DNA of 64,000 bases, taken from NCBI GenBank assembly GCA_964017045.1, contig OZ024809.1, positions 24,923,618-24,987,617 on the forward strand, given 5' to 3'. Below, piece after piece: positions 45,936 to 59,150 of the stretch (positions are counted from its first letter, which is position 1; every line of letters begins with the position of its first letter). The translations under genes were made by a program, and so were the position numbers. The stretch comes from Omphiscola glabra. Taxonomy: Eukaryota > Mollusca > Gastropoda > Lymnaeidae. The notes below the pieces were generated by a model that did not search any database, was not told where the DNA came from, and worked only from the letters and a program-made list of their open reading frames with translations.

Positions 45936-46629
45936 AGAAAAAGACTTGGAAATAACGGGATAAGTACTCATTTGGTCAACAAGAAACACCTAAAGACGCT
46001 AGGCTGATTTCATTGGCCATGTTGTCTGTCTGGGAGGTAAGGGGAGGGGGGCGTTTTACTAATATCCTTGTTACTTTTACCTAAACATGGGGCTCGGGAA
46101 CAACGGGTCCGGGAGTAAATTGGAAACAAACAAAACATTGTTTGAAAGCCAAAAATATTTCCAGGAAAGTTTGTAGAGCGTAAGTTCTAAATGACATAAT
46201 TGATCCTGAGACTTATTTTCTGACTTTTAAAAAATATTTGTTGAGGGAGGGTGAGGGAAAATATAAACTTTTAAATAACATATATTTTTGTCCCCATGAT
46301 ATCATTTTAAACAAGTTTCCGTTAAGAAAATTAAATTTGAAAATCTTCCGTTAAAAATGTTATTGCGAGAATAATTATTTTGTATAACTTTCGCGTAATC
46401 AGGGTTGGAGGTCAAAACATATATATTATCACCCAGACTCCAGGTATGAAATTCCAACGTATGACGTCAGTAAAAATATGTTAAAATTTCAAATGAATAC
46501 AAGTAGTTTTTAGAGAAATTATTATGAACTGGTTTATATCATCACTAATCACATTATAATGGCGCCATGTTCCACTCTTTAACCTATTTTTCACAGTCTT
46601 AAACCTGTATATCCCACTCATACGACATC
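45936..46629. other. No gene recognised
   Basis: AT-rich with no domain-bearing frame. Confidence 0.5.
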
Positions 46630-46860
46630 ATGTTCAATTCTTACGACTGACATTATAATTCCAACACAAAACCACACCATGTCACCACTTATCCAGACTT
46701 CATTCCACCCTTACGCCACAAACCATTCCACTCTTACGCCACCACGATCCCACTCTTAAGTACCCACCATTCCATTCTTAAGCCGCCGCCATCCCATTCT
46801 TACGCCACCACCCTTCCACACGTACGCCACCACCTTACCGCTCTTACGCCACCACTATTT
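46630..46860. repeat. Degenerate tandem repeat, about 20-bp unit
   Basis: Repeated CCACTCTTACGCCACCAC-type words with many changes. Confidence 0.75.
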
Positions 46861-47324
46861 ACTAAGGCTCTGTTCTATCCACTTAGTAAATATATCCCAT
46901 GTTGCACTAGCCCATGACTACGCTTACCCAAGTCAAAATAATCGTTTGCAAAAGTCGGAGGCTCTCTAGTTGTTTCTACCAATAACTAATGGGCTGTATT
47001 TGTAACAAATGGTCTACAGAAGTAGCCCCAAAAATGGTACCGCATTGAACTTAAATAAAGATTGTTCTTTACAATTAAATAATTGATGTGCGGAAAATAC
47101 AAACAGCAAAAAACAGTCTAGTATGATAATGATAAAATACATTTCTATTTCTTCAGGATTTATGTTCAATATTTTTTTTTTACGTTTTTTATAATAAAAT
47201 TTTGTTCTGTTGTAAAAGTGAACCTCTAAAAGAACCACTGTTTCATTTATTGTCAATGTTTTCGATAAAATTTTGAAGACCCATGGTCTTTATGTCCAGC
47301 CATCTTATTGAACCATTCGATCCC
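46861..47324. other. No gene recognised
   Basis: AT-rich; an 80-codon minus frame at 47014-47256 shows no domain. Confidence 0.5.
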
Positions 47325-47525
47325 CTTCCTCAGACCCATACTAACCCTTTCCTCAGACCCATATCAACATCCTTCCTAAAACCTATACCAACACCTTCCT
47401 CAGACCCATACCAACCTCCTTCCTAGGACCCATACCAACACCTTCCTCAGACCCATACCAACCCCCTTCCTCTGATGCATACCAACCCCCTTCCTTTGAA
47501 CCCTACCAACCCTTCCTCTGACTTG
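47325..47525. repeat. Minisatellite, about 24-bp unit, about 8 copies
   Basis: The core is CCTTCCTCAGACCCATACCA. Confidence 0.9.
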
Positions 47526-48383
47526 CAATTCAACGAAAAATAAACAATGACAAGAAGAAAAGAACTATTCAGACTGACCAGGCTTGAAGTCTCCAGTGGC
47601 CCGGAATGTCTGAGACAAGATCACTGACCACTTCCTTCCATTATTTACCGGCATTTGTGCAATGTTTTATGAGGTTCAACTTGCGGCTTCGGGTCTTGGG
47701 TTGGCTATATTCATTATCGTTAGGACTGGGTAAGGGTCTACATGCTTAACTAAGTGAAAGAGAAACACAATTTAATGACAACAAGTAAAATTAGTTGCTC
47801 GAGAGTACTATGATGGAAACACTGGTGCCACAACCTCCCCACACAATTGCATCCCCATCCTTACCAAAACATACACACACACACATTAATAATATGTGAA
47901 TGTGTCATTGTTAGTTAATTATTGACTGCAATGGAGACACAATAAACCACTGATTCGCCCAATTCAACCTTGTATGATTTTTTACTTTAAATCTATACCT
48001 GGTGTTGCTCCCAGGAAAAATCAGATAAACTGACAAAGCAATTTGTCCTGGTTATTTGATATGGTAATCTGACATGACATCACGACATAACAACCTGAAT
48101 GAAAAGCATGGTGATACTATCGATTAATATATCATGACAAGATGAAGTTAGGATGTGAAATTGACAACATTTTAAATTACATTCCACTGTGCTCTTCTGG
48201 GCGCTTAAACACAGAGACTCAAGACATGTCAAACATGGAATATTTTGGCGAGAAAGAAAAGTAACAAAAATAAAAACAGCATTTTAAATACCCTTAGGAA
48301 ATAGCCGCGTGTCTATATTAAATTAGATCAGAGTAGACATTAGATTGCAAGCGTAAAATCCTTAGAGAAATCAAGACTCTAAA
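47526..48383. other. No gene recognised
   Basis: No frame above 60 codons with any signature; a short CA run near 47870-47884. Confidence 0.5.
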
Positions 48384-48662
48384 TGGTGATATTATATTGG
48401 AGGTAAAGACCTACAGTTGATATTATATTGGAGGTAAAGACCTACAGTTGATATTATATTGGAGGTAAAGACCTACAGTTGATATTATATTGGAGGTAAA
48501 GACCTACAGTTGATATTATATTGGAGGTAAAGACCTACAGTTGATATTATATTGGAGGTAAAGACCTACAGTTGATATTATATTGGAGGTAAAGACCTAC
48601 AGTTGATATTATATTGGAGGTAAAGACCCACAGTTGATATTATATTGATGGTAAAGACCTAA
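48384..48662. repeat. Minisatellite, 31-bp unit, 9 copies
   Basis: The unit starts TATTATATTGGAGGTAAAGA. The middle copies are identical, pointing to recent expansion. Confidence 0.97.
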
Positions 48663-49085
48663 AGCTGATGTCAGCAGTAGCCAGTAGCAATAGAACGTCG
48701 TGAGTTTTTCATAGTGCAGGCCACTTAAAAGACATATGTTTTAGTATGACGCCTCTTCTCCGGCTCTCTAGGACCGGCCATCGGCCGTCTTGATGAAATG
48801 TATTAAATCTTGTGGTCAGTTAATAAAATTATTGTCCAGGACAAAAATATGGCAACCAATAAATAATGTTCGTAAAATCATAAAATCAAATTTGGCTCCC
48901 TCTGTAATCACTTTATGCTGCCCTCAGTTAAATACGTCAACACTGAATTTTTCCTAAGTTACCTATGTAACCACTTTCTGTTATCCTAAGTTATCTACGT
49001 TACCACTTTGTGTTGACGTAAGTTATCTCGATCACCATTTATGTTGCCCTAAGTTTACCGCCCAATTATTATATGTTGTCCCAAC
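48663..49085. repeat. Spacer, then degenerate tandem repeat (48890-49080)
   Basis: CCTAAGTTA and ACCACTTT words recur at about 40-base spacing in the second half. Confidence 0.6.
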
Positions 49086-49800
49086 ATCAGTGGTCCTCAT
49101 TCATTGACTCCCCCGGGATTCCGGTCGACAAGTCTTAGGTGTCTTGCCGATTTGGAAGCGTTGGCCGCCGGACCCCCTAAACGTTAACCCGGGGAACAAG
49201 ACCACCATTGCGTGTCCCGCGTGGGCAGACAAAGGCACGCATGCTACCTGTCGGAATTAAACATTTCCTACATGACTGCCAGCTGTGATATTTTCATTGT
49301 TGGAGGAAAAGGCAGAGACAGGGTAGGGATCATGATTACAGGCATTCCGTTACAGGATATGAGGCGAGAGTCTGAGGTGGAAGCCTATGGCCGATGATTC
49401 TAGATATGCAGCCCTGAGAAAGCTGCTCCTAGGCAACCGTTTCGTCCCAGCTACTTTTCAATAGTTGCGAGATGGAAACCCACTGAAGAACCCCTCTTAT
49501 AGGGCGTCCGACATTTCCCCGGGATGTTTGGGGGAAGATATTTGGACGTACATTTACCATCCCAACTCCCAGGAAAGTCGATCGTGTCCACTGTTTGTAT
49601 GCACAGTGTCGAACCGACCGGGTGTCCTTGGGTTAGGGAAGACTCCAGCAGAAATCCCGATCGAGGGGACTCGGGTGGGAAACGTCCTGGCAAAGGGACA
49701 TCTTTAACGTGCCGCTTCACGGCCCGATTTTCGGGCTGGGGGTGGGTTGCTTTGGGGAGGACATAAGGAGCAATAGCTCGACGGCTCGATGATGCCATTT
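49086..49800. other. GC-rich block, unclassified
   Basis: A sharply GC-richer segment with overlapping open frames on both strands (115 codons on minus at 49451-49798; 80 on plus). Composition and edges look like an inserted element or a retained old repeat. I recognise no domain. It opens CAGTGGTCCTCATTC at about 49089, which could be a hAT-type end, but I found no partner. Confidence 0.4.
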
Positions 49801-50587
49801 CCTAATGTGATTTTGTCGCCGTATGAACTTTTGAATGTTATTGTAGGTCCACTCTTTGAGTTTTATTTCAATAATGTATTTAATGTATATTTACAACTGC
49901 CTGCAATTTAAAAAGGAAGAAATTATAATTATATTAAAAAAGAAATTTTTAAAAATATATATACTATTTTTTAAACGCAATTAAAGTCACGAAAATGTAA
50001 TGATGATGATTCGCGACATTTTTTATAAAGTTAATGTTAAAAGCCATATAATTTTAGTTTCAAGAATATTTATAATACAATGTATTTTATACAAAAACAA
50101 TCTCAGATTGATATTTATTTTAAACTTCTCTATTTTTTTTTTGCTTTCATATAAATAAAATAGTGTTTTTTCAATCTCATTTTATTACGCTTTTCGGGAA
50201 AACCCAAAATTGTATATCGTAATTTCACTGCTTAAATGTATCAGCATATTTCAAATCTCAGTCAGCTAGGCATTTGCCTCTTTATAATAAGATCTAGTAA
50301 GATCATTCTAGTTTTTGAGTTAAATCGAAATTTGTTTGATATCGTTTGAAATATTTTTTTAAAGTAAATTTAAAAATTAATTTCGCAATATTAACTACGA
50401 ACTAAAAATCAACTACAGATGTTTGGGTTTTCCCGATAAATATGATTTTAAAATGATTAATACTTAGACTGTCATTTATCGATAATAAAAAGAATATCTT
50501 AAAGTGAAATTATGATAAATTACTTAAACTAGTTGTTTAATTGTTAATTTAAGGCTAGTTAAAATTTATAATAACAATACTTAAACA
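49801..50587. other. No gene; AT-rich with an inverted motif
   Basis: CGGGAAAACCCAAA near 50196 and TTTGGGTTTTCCCG near 50423 are reverse complements. A related GATGTTTGGGTTTTCC occurs near 55101. This suggests an uncharacterised AT-rich repeat family. Confidence 0.45.
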
Positions 50588-50750
50588 CAGGGGCGCCCGC
50601 AGCGTGACGCACTGGACGCATGTGCGTCCACTAAAATTTACAAAATTAATATTTGTTTATAAAAGTCAATTAGCGCCTTACCGCAGCACCACGGAGCTCA
50701 ATTATTAAATTAAATATTAAAAGCAAATAACAAAATGAAAAATATCAAAT

Positions 50751-50912
50751 TTAAGAGTTCCCCTCACCCTTGACTTGTGAGAATGTGAGTGACAGTTCGC
50801 CTTACTCCTGACTTGTGAGAATGTGAGTGACAGTTCCCCTCACCCCTGACTTGTGAGAATGTGAGTGACAGTTCCCCTCACCCCTGACTTGTGAGAATGT
50901 GACTGACCGTTA
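50751..50912. repeat. Tandem repeat, 38-bp unit, 4 copies
   Basis: The unit contains TTCCCCTCACCCCTGACTTG and GAGAATGTGAGTGACA. Confidence 0.95.
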
Positions 50913-51103
50913 GAAACTTTTTAAAAATATCTATGCAACTACCGAGTATTTATTACTTTTACTTTTACATCTCTATTGTAAGACGTGCGCATGTCCGGGC
51001 GGCCATATTTGTTTAGGTTCAAGTCGTTCTTCAAGTAGTCTACTCTAGCACGTTTTTTTTTTTTAATCGTTGCAGTATTCTTGAATTTCCTAAATTTTTA
51101 ATA

Positions 51104-52904
51104 ATGGGTGACAGTAATAACGGTGAGACCGGCGAAAAATCTCCTCCTAAAAAGAAACTGTGCATTACATCATTCTTTAAAAAAATTGCAACGCCCGGTT
51201 TATCAGCAACATCAACGTCATCAACAAATGTGCCACAGGTGAAAGATGCTGCCAAAAATACTCCTGAAATGACATTATTATTGGATAACCACATATCAGT
51301 GTGTCCTCAAATTCAAGTGAATCCCAATCTGATTCAGAATCATCATTATGTGACACATTGACATTAGCCGCAAAGAAAGTCACAGGCATTAAAAGTCTCT
51401 GTTTGGCTGTATTTTTCGATATTGGTGAGGTCAACTTTAACCAAACATTACCTCACTCAGTAAAGAAATCAGTGCTTTTGGAAAAGTTTCAACCATCTAA
51501 GAACTGGAGAGGGCCTTTGAAGTCAGTTGGGAATAAACAACGCCGTGTGCCTGGTGCTATGTTTAACTCAAATGTGTATCCGTTTATGAGTTACAGTGTC
51601 AAAGCGGATGGTGTTTTCTGTGCTGTCTGCTCAGTATTTGCTTCAGGTACGGCATGTGCTTTTATACGCGAGCCGCATTCAGACTGGAGTAACATAGACC
51701 GACATGCACAACGTCACATAAAATCCTTGACACATCTTAGCTGTATACAAGCAGCATATGCATTTATAAGTGTATGCGAAGGTAAATCAGTCTCGATGAA
51801 ACAGCAGCTATCTCAAGCGTACAATGACAAAGTCCAAAGGAACACAGCTGCTCTCCAATCCATTATTAAAACAATAATACTGTGTGGACAGCAAAACATA
51901 CCAATGCGCGGAAAATCAGATGATCGGAGCAATTTTATGGCTCCTCTTAATTTCAGAGCCGAGCACGATTTTGCTCTTAGTGAGCATCTACGCATCGCGT
52001 CAGGTAATTCAAAATACATCAGTCATAGAAAACAAAACGAGCTGGTTGCTCTGTGCGGAAACCATATTCGAGACTAGATCGTCAAGGAATGCATCGCTAC
52101 AAAATACTTCAGCATCATTGTTGACGAAACTACAGATGTCTCAGTCAAGGAGCAAGTGAGTTTGAATCTTCTTTTTGTCACATCTGATGCAAAACGGCAT
52201 GAAGAATTTGTGTCCTTTGAGGAAACGTCTGACACAACAGGTGAAACGCTATATAATCTAATTACTGGAAAACTACAAGAGTTGGCCTTGATGTCCGCAA
52301 TATTGTTGGTCTCGGGTTCGATGGAGCTGCAAACATGAGTGGAAAAGTAAAAGGAGTTAGAGGACGCTTCCAACATGTGGGAACAGCAGAATACGTCCAC
52401 TGTCGATCACATACACTAAACTTAGCTATTGTGAACACTTGCAGTGAGGGCGCTGTTAGAAATATGTACAACATGGTCAGTGAAGCTGTTAACTTTATTA
52501 CAGCATCTGCCAAGCGTCTAAATATATATACAAACTCAAGCCATGAAGATGCAACACGACTTAAGAAATTCTGTGCAAAAATGTGGACTCGACATGAAGA
52601 AACATTACAAAGGTTTTAAGAGAACATTTGTATTATACTTGAAACTCTGGCCGGTTTGACTCAAGATAATGATCGTCAAACATCTGTCAAAGCAAGCGGT
52701 CTCCAATTAGCAATCCAGAATTTTCAGTTCATATATACGCTTGTCTTTGTTCATCACTACTTGCGCTACACGAAACCGATTTCCTACTCATTGCAGTCTG
52801 TGGATCAGAATTTAGTTCGTGCCTCTAGTGAGTGCAAGGAGTTGATCGACTTTCTGAAATTGAAACGGAGCAATGACGATTCATGCAATTCATTGTTTGT
52901 TTAA
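51104..52904 (+). pseudogene. ZMYM1-like hAT transposase (TTF zinc finger, DUF4371-type)
   Basis: A transposase would bind element ends and cut and paste the element. Visible in order: a start at 51104 with the N-terminal PPKKKLCITSFFKK; after a frame change near 51340, the TTF-type zinc finger region (FCAVCSVFASG, then HAQRHIKSLTH); a DUF4371-like block with LCGQQNIPMRGKSDD; an in-frame TAG (52075-52077); YFSIIVDETTDVSVKEQVSL with the first catalytic Asp; a second frame change near 52280; then GFDGAANMSGK (second Asp) and CRSHTLNLAI. Another in-frame TAA lies at 52617-52619, and the frame ends at 52904. The C-terminal hAT dimerisation region is missing. Two frame changes, two stops and the truncation make it inactive. 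Family assignment rests on the TTF finger plus the DETTD and GFDGAANMSG motifs. Confidence 0.88.
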
Positions 52905-53394
52905 GTTAAACATATACTAAAATAAAAGCGGATATACTTTTTAGCATAATTATATTTTATGGATCTCCGTCAAAGAAATAGTGAGTTATTATTCTATAAA
53001 AATTCAGCTAAGCTAACTTTATAATACTTAGAAAACAAATATATTGAAGTACGTTTGTATTCTTAAAAACAATAATTGAGATTTTTTATTAAGAATCCAA
53101 ATGCATTTAAATGGAATCGTTTATTAAGCTTTATATGGTATGCCAAGCTACTTCTTATATATATACTAGTGAGAACGAAGCATGCCACTGAAAGAAAAAC
53201 AATAGTTTGTGTTTTAATTACATTTTTGAAGTAAATTTTAAAGATAATTTTTTTTCCGTCTGGTGCGTACACAAATAAAATAGAAGGTTTTTCGACATAC
53301 GTGAGAAGAATGGATTTTCAAAATTTAGTTCCCACACTTGTAGGGATCGATTCACCAATGCCCTACTTCTTTTTTAAATTATATTTATATAGCT
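52905..53394. repeat. AT-rich repeat related to 55260-55440
   Basis: Shared words in the same order (AAAGCG.ATATA, AGCATA, TTAAGAATCC.AA.G.ATTTAAAT) occur here and at 55260-55440, suggesting diverged copies of one repeat. Confidence 0.4.
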
Positions 53395-53765
53395 CACATA
53401 ATAAAAAAAAAAGTTATGTCCACGGCCCCAAAAGCAAAATTTTAAAATGGTTTTACTGATAAAGAAACCTATTTATTATGTCACATACAAACTGAAATGT
53501 CACTAATTTTAGTAGATTTAATTTCATCAACACATGCAATAGCTCTGTTTGAAATTTTATTTAAATATTTCATATAAGAAAAAAATAATTTAGGGCCCGC
53601 GGCCCCAAAAGCAATATTTCAAAATGTATAACCTAATCAGAAACATTTGCTGGCATTCGCACAACAATTACAAAAGTTTTTTTTTCAATCGGATGAATGG
53701 TGTAGGAACGCATACGCAAATTATATTTAGCTCATAAAAGGGAACACATTTTTTTAGGCCCCGTA
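53395..53765. repeat. Diverged tandem repeat, about 185-bp unit, 2 copies
   Basis: ACGGCCCCAAAAGCAAAATTT and GCGGCCCCAAAAGCAATATTT begin two related blocks; a third partial AGGCCCCGTACATGT follows. Confidence 0.55.
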
Positions 53766-53913
53766 CATGTGTACAACAACTCAAAAAAGTTTTATCGTAT
53801 TTATGGTATAGGAGCGCGTAAGGGATATACATACATTACATACATTAATTTTTAAATATGTATAATGTTTACAGAATTAAAGATAGCTTTTGCGCAACTA
53901 TTCAAGAAAGCGT

Positions 53914-54182
<269 letters not shown>

Positions 54183-55259
54183 TTAATCTTAGAAAATATT
54201 AACCCATCTCTAATTTGAAAATCAAATTTTGAATTTTGTAAAATGATTGGTTCTTGATGTTCATGGCTACAAGTATGTAAATATAGCTATGTTAACGTCA
54301 TGATTTTTTAAATTGTTAAACACAAGTTCATAGGTTTAAAGAGAATATATCATCTTTTTCACAACTATAATATCATTGGATTTAAAGATATTGTCATTCA
54401 CGTAAAAATGTTCACATCCTCTTTCTCACCCTCGATATATATGTACCTAAGAAGGTAATTATTTATCAAATTCATTCTGAGGCTTTTCTTATGCTGCCTT
54501 GTGCAAAATAAAAGGTTATTATTACTCCCCGCTCCCACAAGTAGAAATAAAAGGTTATTATTACTCCCCGCTCCCACAAATAGAGTTTAAAAAAAAAAAA
54601 TAATACAATAATCCACCAGATTGTAGTCTCCTTTCTTATACAAAAATGAAGTTGTTTACATTTCATATGCTTTGTTCTTATTTGGATGAGTGATAATTGC
54701 ATTACTGAAAGCTTTTTGGTCATGTAGTGTTGTTGTACAAATTGAATTGCAAGGCATTTTCTTATTAAATATATATTTAAAGGTAAAGTTTTTACTATTT
54801 ATAAATTTAAGAAAAGTATATTTTGAGAATGAATAAAAAGTAAACATTTATTACATGTTAAAAATACAAAGATAATTTTGTATTTAATTTTAGCATTTTA
54901 AAAAGTAATCAATTATATTTATTAAGTTTACTTTTAGGAAGGGGAAAATAAATTATCAGTTTTGCTCGGTTATTAAATCAGAGAAATTTTAACTTTGGTT
55001 AAATGTGCAATAGGCGCTATGACGTCATTTGCGTGATTATTAAAAACAAATTAGTTGTAATGTTATTTTGCAACGAACTAACAAATGCTCAAAAAAACTG
55101 ATGTTTGGGTTTTCCTTATACATTTGTTTACGGTGTAATTCTTTGCTCATACTTTTTTATCTTTTTAATTTTTCATAACTTTCAACCATATATAAAATTC
55201 TTAAAATCGTTCCTTAGTTGTTACTTTGCATGTATTTGTAATTTATAATAATATTACTC
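54183..55259. other. No gene; 39-base duplication at 54500-54580
   Basis: AT-rich. AAATAAAAGGTTATTATTAC plus CTCCCCGCTCCCACAA occurs twice in tandem. GATGTTTGGGTTTTCC near 55101 belongs to the motif pair at 50.2-50.4 kb. Confidence 0.55.
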
Positions 55260-56479
55260 AAACGTTTAGTTAAATGAAAGCGAATATATAAAAATTTTTG
55301 AGCATATTAGTTTACGCGATTTCCATAAAATAATAGAAAACAACTATGATCGTTTTTAAGAATCCGAACGTATTTAAATCTTTTTGGTTCTTTGGCGTTA
55401 CGGTCATATAATATATACATATAAAGCTTTCATAAACCGAGCCTCAACACAACTACACTGTGTAATGTTTGAATTGTAATATCTGGTAAAAGCTATCACA
55501 AAAATATTGTTTATAAAATATTCTAACATATCATTCTCTTGTACTATCTGCAGTTTTATAAGTTCATAAATTGTTGTTGAACCATAAAACTATCTAGCAC
55601 TAGACTTGTATTAAACACACCACTTTTCTTAAAACTCGTTGGACTCTGATGATAGCTCAAAGTCAATAGCTATGTAATATACATCACGTGCATAAACCAG
55701 GTCTCAGCACAAGCAGGCCACATAAATGTAAAGCTATATTTATAGATGGCATTTCCCCTGTGCAAAGACTAAGAGGTCTATTCAGTAAAATTTCCCATTA
55801 CCGGAAGAAGATAACCAAAAAAAAAAAAAAATCACAAAAAGAAGAAAAAACAAGATAGCGCACACCATAGAAAGGAGACAAATTTGCTTTTACCTCCCTT
55901 GATCATATTAGATATCCCACTCCAGTATTTTAGCCCCCGACTTAACGCTGTAGAGCCGCCCCATGGCTACAAGCTTTGTATCGTTAAGACAAGGGTTCTG
56001 GTGACGAATGACCCCGGTATCTACTTAGTGATATTTGCATGGGTTGAGTAGCATCAGTTTTCTTGTAACTGCTATGAAGATGTACGCCATCCCTCTATTA
56101 AACAAATTCAATATAATCTCAGATCGCATATATCGAACGTGCCGAGAGAGTTTGAACTGTGGTAGACGGTCAGTGATGAAACTGGTCGAAGCATTAAGTG
56201 GTGCTCCAGCTCATGTCTATTTATAGTGTCCAAAATGTAAAGATACAGTTAAAAAATGTCCATCATGTTTTTATACTATTTGAATGACTCTAAATATTTG
56301 TCCCTTTTAATAATAACAACTCAACAGTTATTCATACCCCACGATAATTGGACGAAAGTCTTGTAACAAAATAATTTAAGGAAATACGAAAACTCAAACA
56401 AAAAGTATCTAATTATTTCCTGTCTCCTGATATTTATCTTTATTTTAACACTTTATTTCGTCCTCTAGTCATTGCACCA
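55260..56479. other. No gene recognised; begins with the AT-rich repeat
   Basis: 55260-55440 resembles 52905-53120. A 63-codon frame at 56035-56226 has no domain I recognise. Confidence 0.45.
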
Positions 56480-57004
56480 TATTACCTGCCCCTTTATCTC
56501 TAACCTACCATATTGCCTGCCCCTGTATCTTTAAGACCTGACATATTATCATGTCATATATCTTTAATATGCTATATTACCTGCCCCTGTCTCTTAAACC
56601 TACAATATTACCTGCCCCTGTATCTTTAACATGCCTTATTACCTGCCCCTGTTTCTCAAAACTGCAATATTATCTGCCCCTGTATATTTAACCTGTCATA
56701 TTACCTACTCCTGTATATTTAAACTGCTATATTACCTGCACCCTGTATCTTTAACCTACCATATTAACTGCCCTGTATATTTAACCAGCCATATTACCAG
56801 ATCCTGTATCTTTAACCTGTCATATTACCTAATCTTGTATATTTAAAATGATATATTACTTGCCCCTGTATATTTAAGACGCCATATTACCTGCCTCTGT
56901 ATATTTAAGATGCCATATTACCTGCCTCTGTATATTTAACATGCCATGTTACCTGCACATATATCTTTAACATGTCATAATACCTGGTCTGTAGCCCCTT
57001 ATAC
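56480..57004. repeat. Minisatellite, about 27-bp unit, about 19 copies
   Basis: The core is CCATATTACCTGCCCCTGTA followed by TATTTAA or TCTTTAA. Confidence 0.95.
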
Positions 57005-57605
57005 TTTAATCTCATACTTGCCCCTCATGCTAGCCCCTTATACTTTCCTCTCATAATTTCCCCTCATACTTGCTTCCTCATACTCGCCTCTCATACTTTC
57101 CCCTCATATATGTCTCCTTCCCCTACACCTTCCCCTCATACTTGCCGATCTTGTATGCTGCTCATATTTGCCCCTCATACCTGCTCCTAATACTTCTTCA
57201 ACGTTCTTCTTTGTCATACTTGCCCCATTTACTTGCCCCTTCATTTTCCCCCTTATACTTGCCCTCATACTTCAGCTTCATACTTGCCCCTCATACTTGC
57301 CACTCATACTTTCCCCTCATACTTGCCCCCTCATACGTGTCCCTCAGACTTGCCCCCTCATACTTGCCTCTTATACTTGTCCCTTCATACTTGCCCCTTC
57401 ATACTTGCCACTCATACTAGCCCATTATACTGTAGCCTCATACTTGTCCCCTCATACTTGCCCCCTCATACTTGCCCCCTCATACTTGACCCATCATATT
57501 TGCCCCCTCATACTTGACCCATTATTTTTGCCCACTCATACTTACCCCCTCAACATTACCTTTATACTCCAGCCTCATACTTGCCCCCTCATACTTGCCT
57601 CTCCA
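57005..57605. repeat. Minisatellite, about 15-bp unit, about 38 copies
   Basis: The core is CCTCATACTTGCCCC. It directly follows the 27-bp array. His/Pro/Leu/Tyr-rich open frames on plus are readings of it. Confidence 0.95.
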
Positions 57606-58437
57606 TTATTGTGGATCCTATTCTCCTGATACATTTATAAATTGTATTACTTTTAATCAATTTTTTGTTTACTTTACTGTTAAAAGAATTGCTTTCCCGA
57701 ATGGCTAATAAGAAATTGCATTTATCGATCTTGTCATCAATAAGTCGATTGCGCATGGAGCAAGAACTTAGAAATTTTAGGTAAGTGAAAACTGTCACTA
57801 CAAAGGTAACACAGAATCAAAATTACAAGAGCTGATGACAATGATGAACACGTAACTTAATGACACACTATCTGATGACATTTGTTTTTACTTTTAAATG
57901 TATCTCTAATTCTTTGTCTTCATATTCATCTGTTCCTTTCAACATCTCATTCTATAAGCGGAACACAACTCTAATTGGTACTGACAGACTAAGTTAACGT
58001 TGACACTTAACCCACGATCTCTGCTAACAGTCCATAGTAGATCTCGCTTGCTCTCAAGGGGCGGTTCAAATGTCGACCACTGTAACGCAATAAAGAGCTA
58101 CATAATGCTATTTGCATTTTTTTTTGGCAGACCGGAAATAAAGGACTGCCCAGATGTAAGGGTCTTATCTGATGTCATGAAATACCCCCTCTCCACAACC
58201 CAGCCCACCTAGCGTGTGTTACCTTTCTTGTCTGTAGATGTGTGTGGTAGATTTCCTTAGAACAAAAGAGAGGGGCGGTTAGTAAAGGAGAAAGAATAAA
58301 ATTTAGGTGACGTTTTGTTGTTGAAGTTTTCGGACTTGTCTGTAAATAAAAGGAGGAGGTGGGGTAGGTAAAATATCAGAGAGAATTACCATTGCTTATT
58401 TTGTTCGTGCCATACTGTACCTTAACCTTAAATCCGT
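57606..58437. other. No gene recognised
   Basis: Short frames without domains at 57589-57798 and 58000-58212. Confidence 0.5.
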
Positions 58438-58659
58438 TGATGTAGAGATGTAGGTGCTGGATCACAAATTAAGATGATGAGTGTCTCATACGTTTTAGAA
58501 ATATGGGTGCTGAACCACAAATTAAGATGATGAGTGTGCCATGCATTGTAGAAATATGGGTGCTGGACCACAAATTAAGATGATGAGTGTGCCATGCATT
58601 GTAGAAAAATGGGTGATGGACCACACATTAAGACGATGACATTGTCCCATACGCTGTAG
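58438..58659. repeat. Minisatellite, about 55-bp unit, left part
   Basis: The core is ATGGGTGCTGGACCACAAAT with TAAGATGATGAGTGT. It continues at 58921-59150 on the far side of a LINE. Confidence 0.9.
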
Positions 58660-58920
58660 ACTTTTTTATATTATTATTATTATTGGTAGTTTTCTATAAC
58701 GTGGTACCACAGCATAGGGATGGGCTCACCATGCTGTACATACAATTTAACAAATATAATCATAAACTTAAAAATTAATTTACATTAATTAAATAAAACA
58801 AAATAAATGTGTATTCGCTTCAACCATTCCATAATTATTTACATGTGAAGCCATGGACGGCACTCAGCAGCATCGTTTGACGGTCAGAGGGGGAATCAGT
58901 CAGGATAGTAGAGTTTAAAG
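58660..58920 (-). mobile_element. LINE family C (L2-like) 3' end, inside a minisatellite
   Basis: AAT tail (plus-strand 58668-58683), diverged hairpin region, 3' UTR, and the ORF2 end FKLYYPD with its stop (58896-58898). Minisatellite units flank both sides. Older than the copies at 20950 and 44972, judging by divergence. Confidence 0.85.
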
Positions 58921-59150
58921 AAATATAGGTATGGACCACACATTAAGATGGTGAGTGTACCATATGTTGTAGAAATATTGGTGCTGGACCACACATTAAG
59001 ATGATGACAGTATCTCATTCGTTGTAGAAAATATAGGTGCTGGACCACGCATTAAGATGATTGCAGTGTCCCATACGTTGTAGAAATAATAGGTACATGA
59101 CCAGACATTAAAATAATGACAGTGTCCCATACGTAGAAATATGGGGGGGG
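58921..59150. repeat. About 55-bp minisatellite, right part
   Basis: TGGACCACACATTAAGATG copies, ending at a poly(G) run (about 59143-59155). Confidence 0.9.

Larger units (their letters stand above)
50588..52904 (+). mobile_element. hAT element with ZMYM/TTF-type transposase, decayed
   Basis: CAGGGGCGCCCGCAG at 50588 is a good hAT-type left end about 0.5 kb upstream of the transposase remnant. The 5' leader contains a 38-bp minisatellite (50751-50912). I found no matching right end before 55 kb, so the right limit given is simply the end of coding similarity. Confidence 0.65.

Noticed and set aside
45639..45989. 116-codon minus frame with SLSLSL stretches
   Set aside because: Translation of the GA microsatellite.
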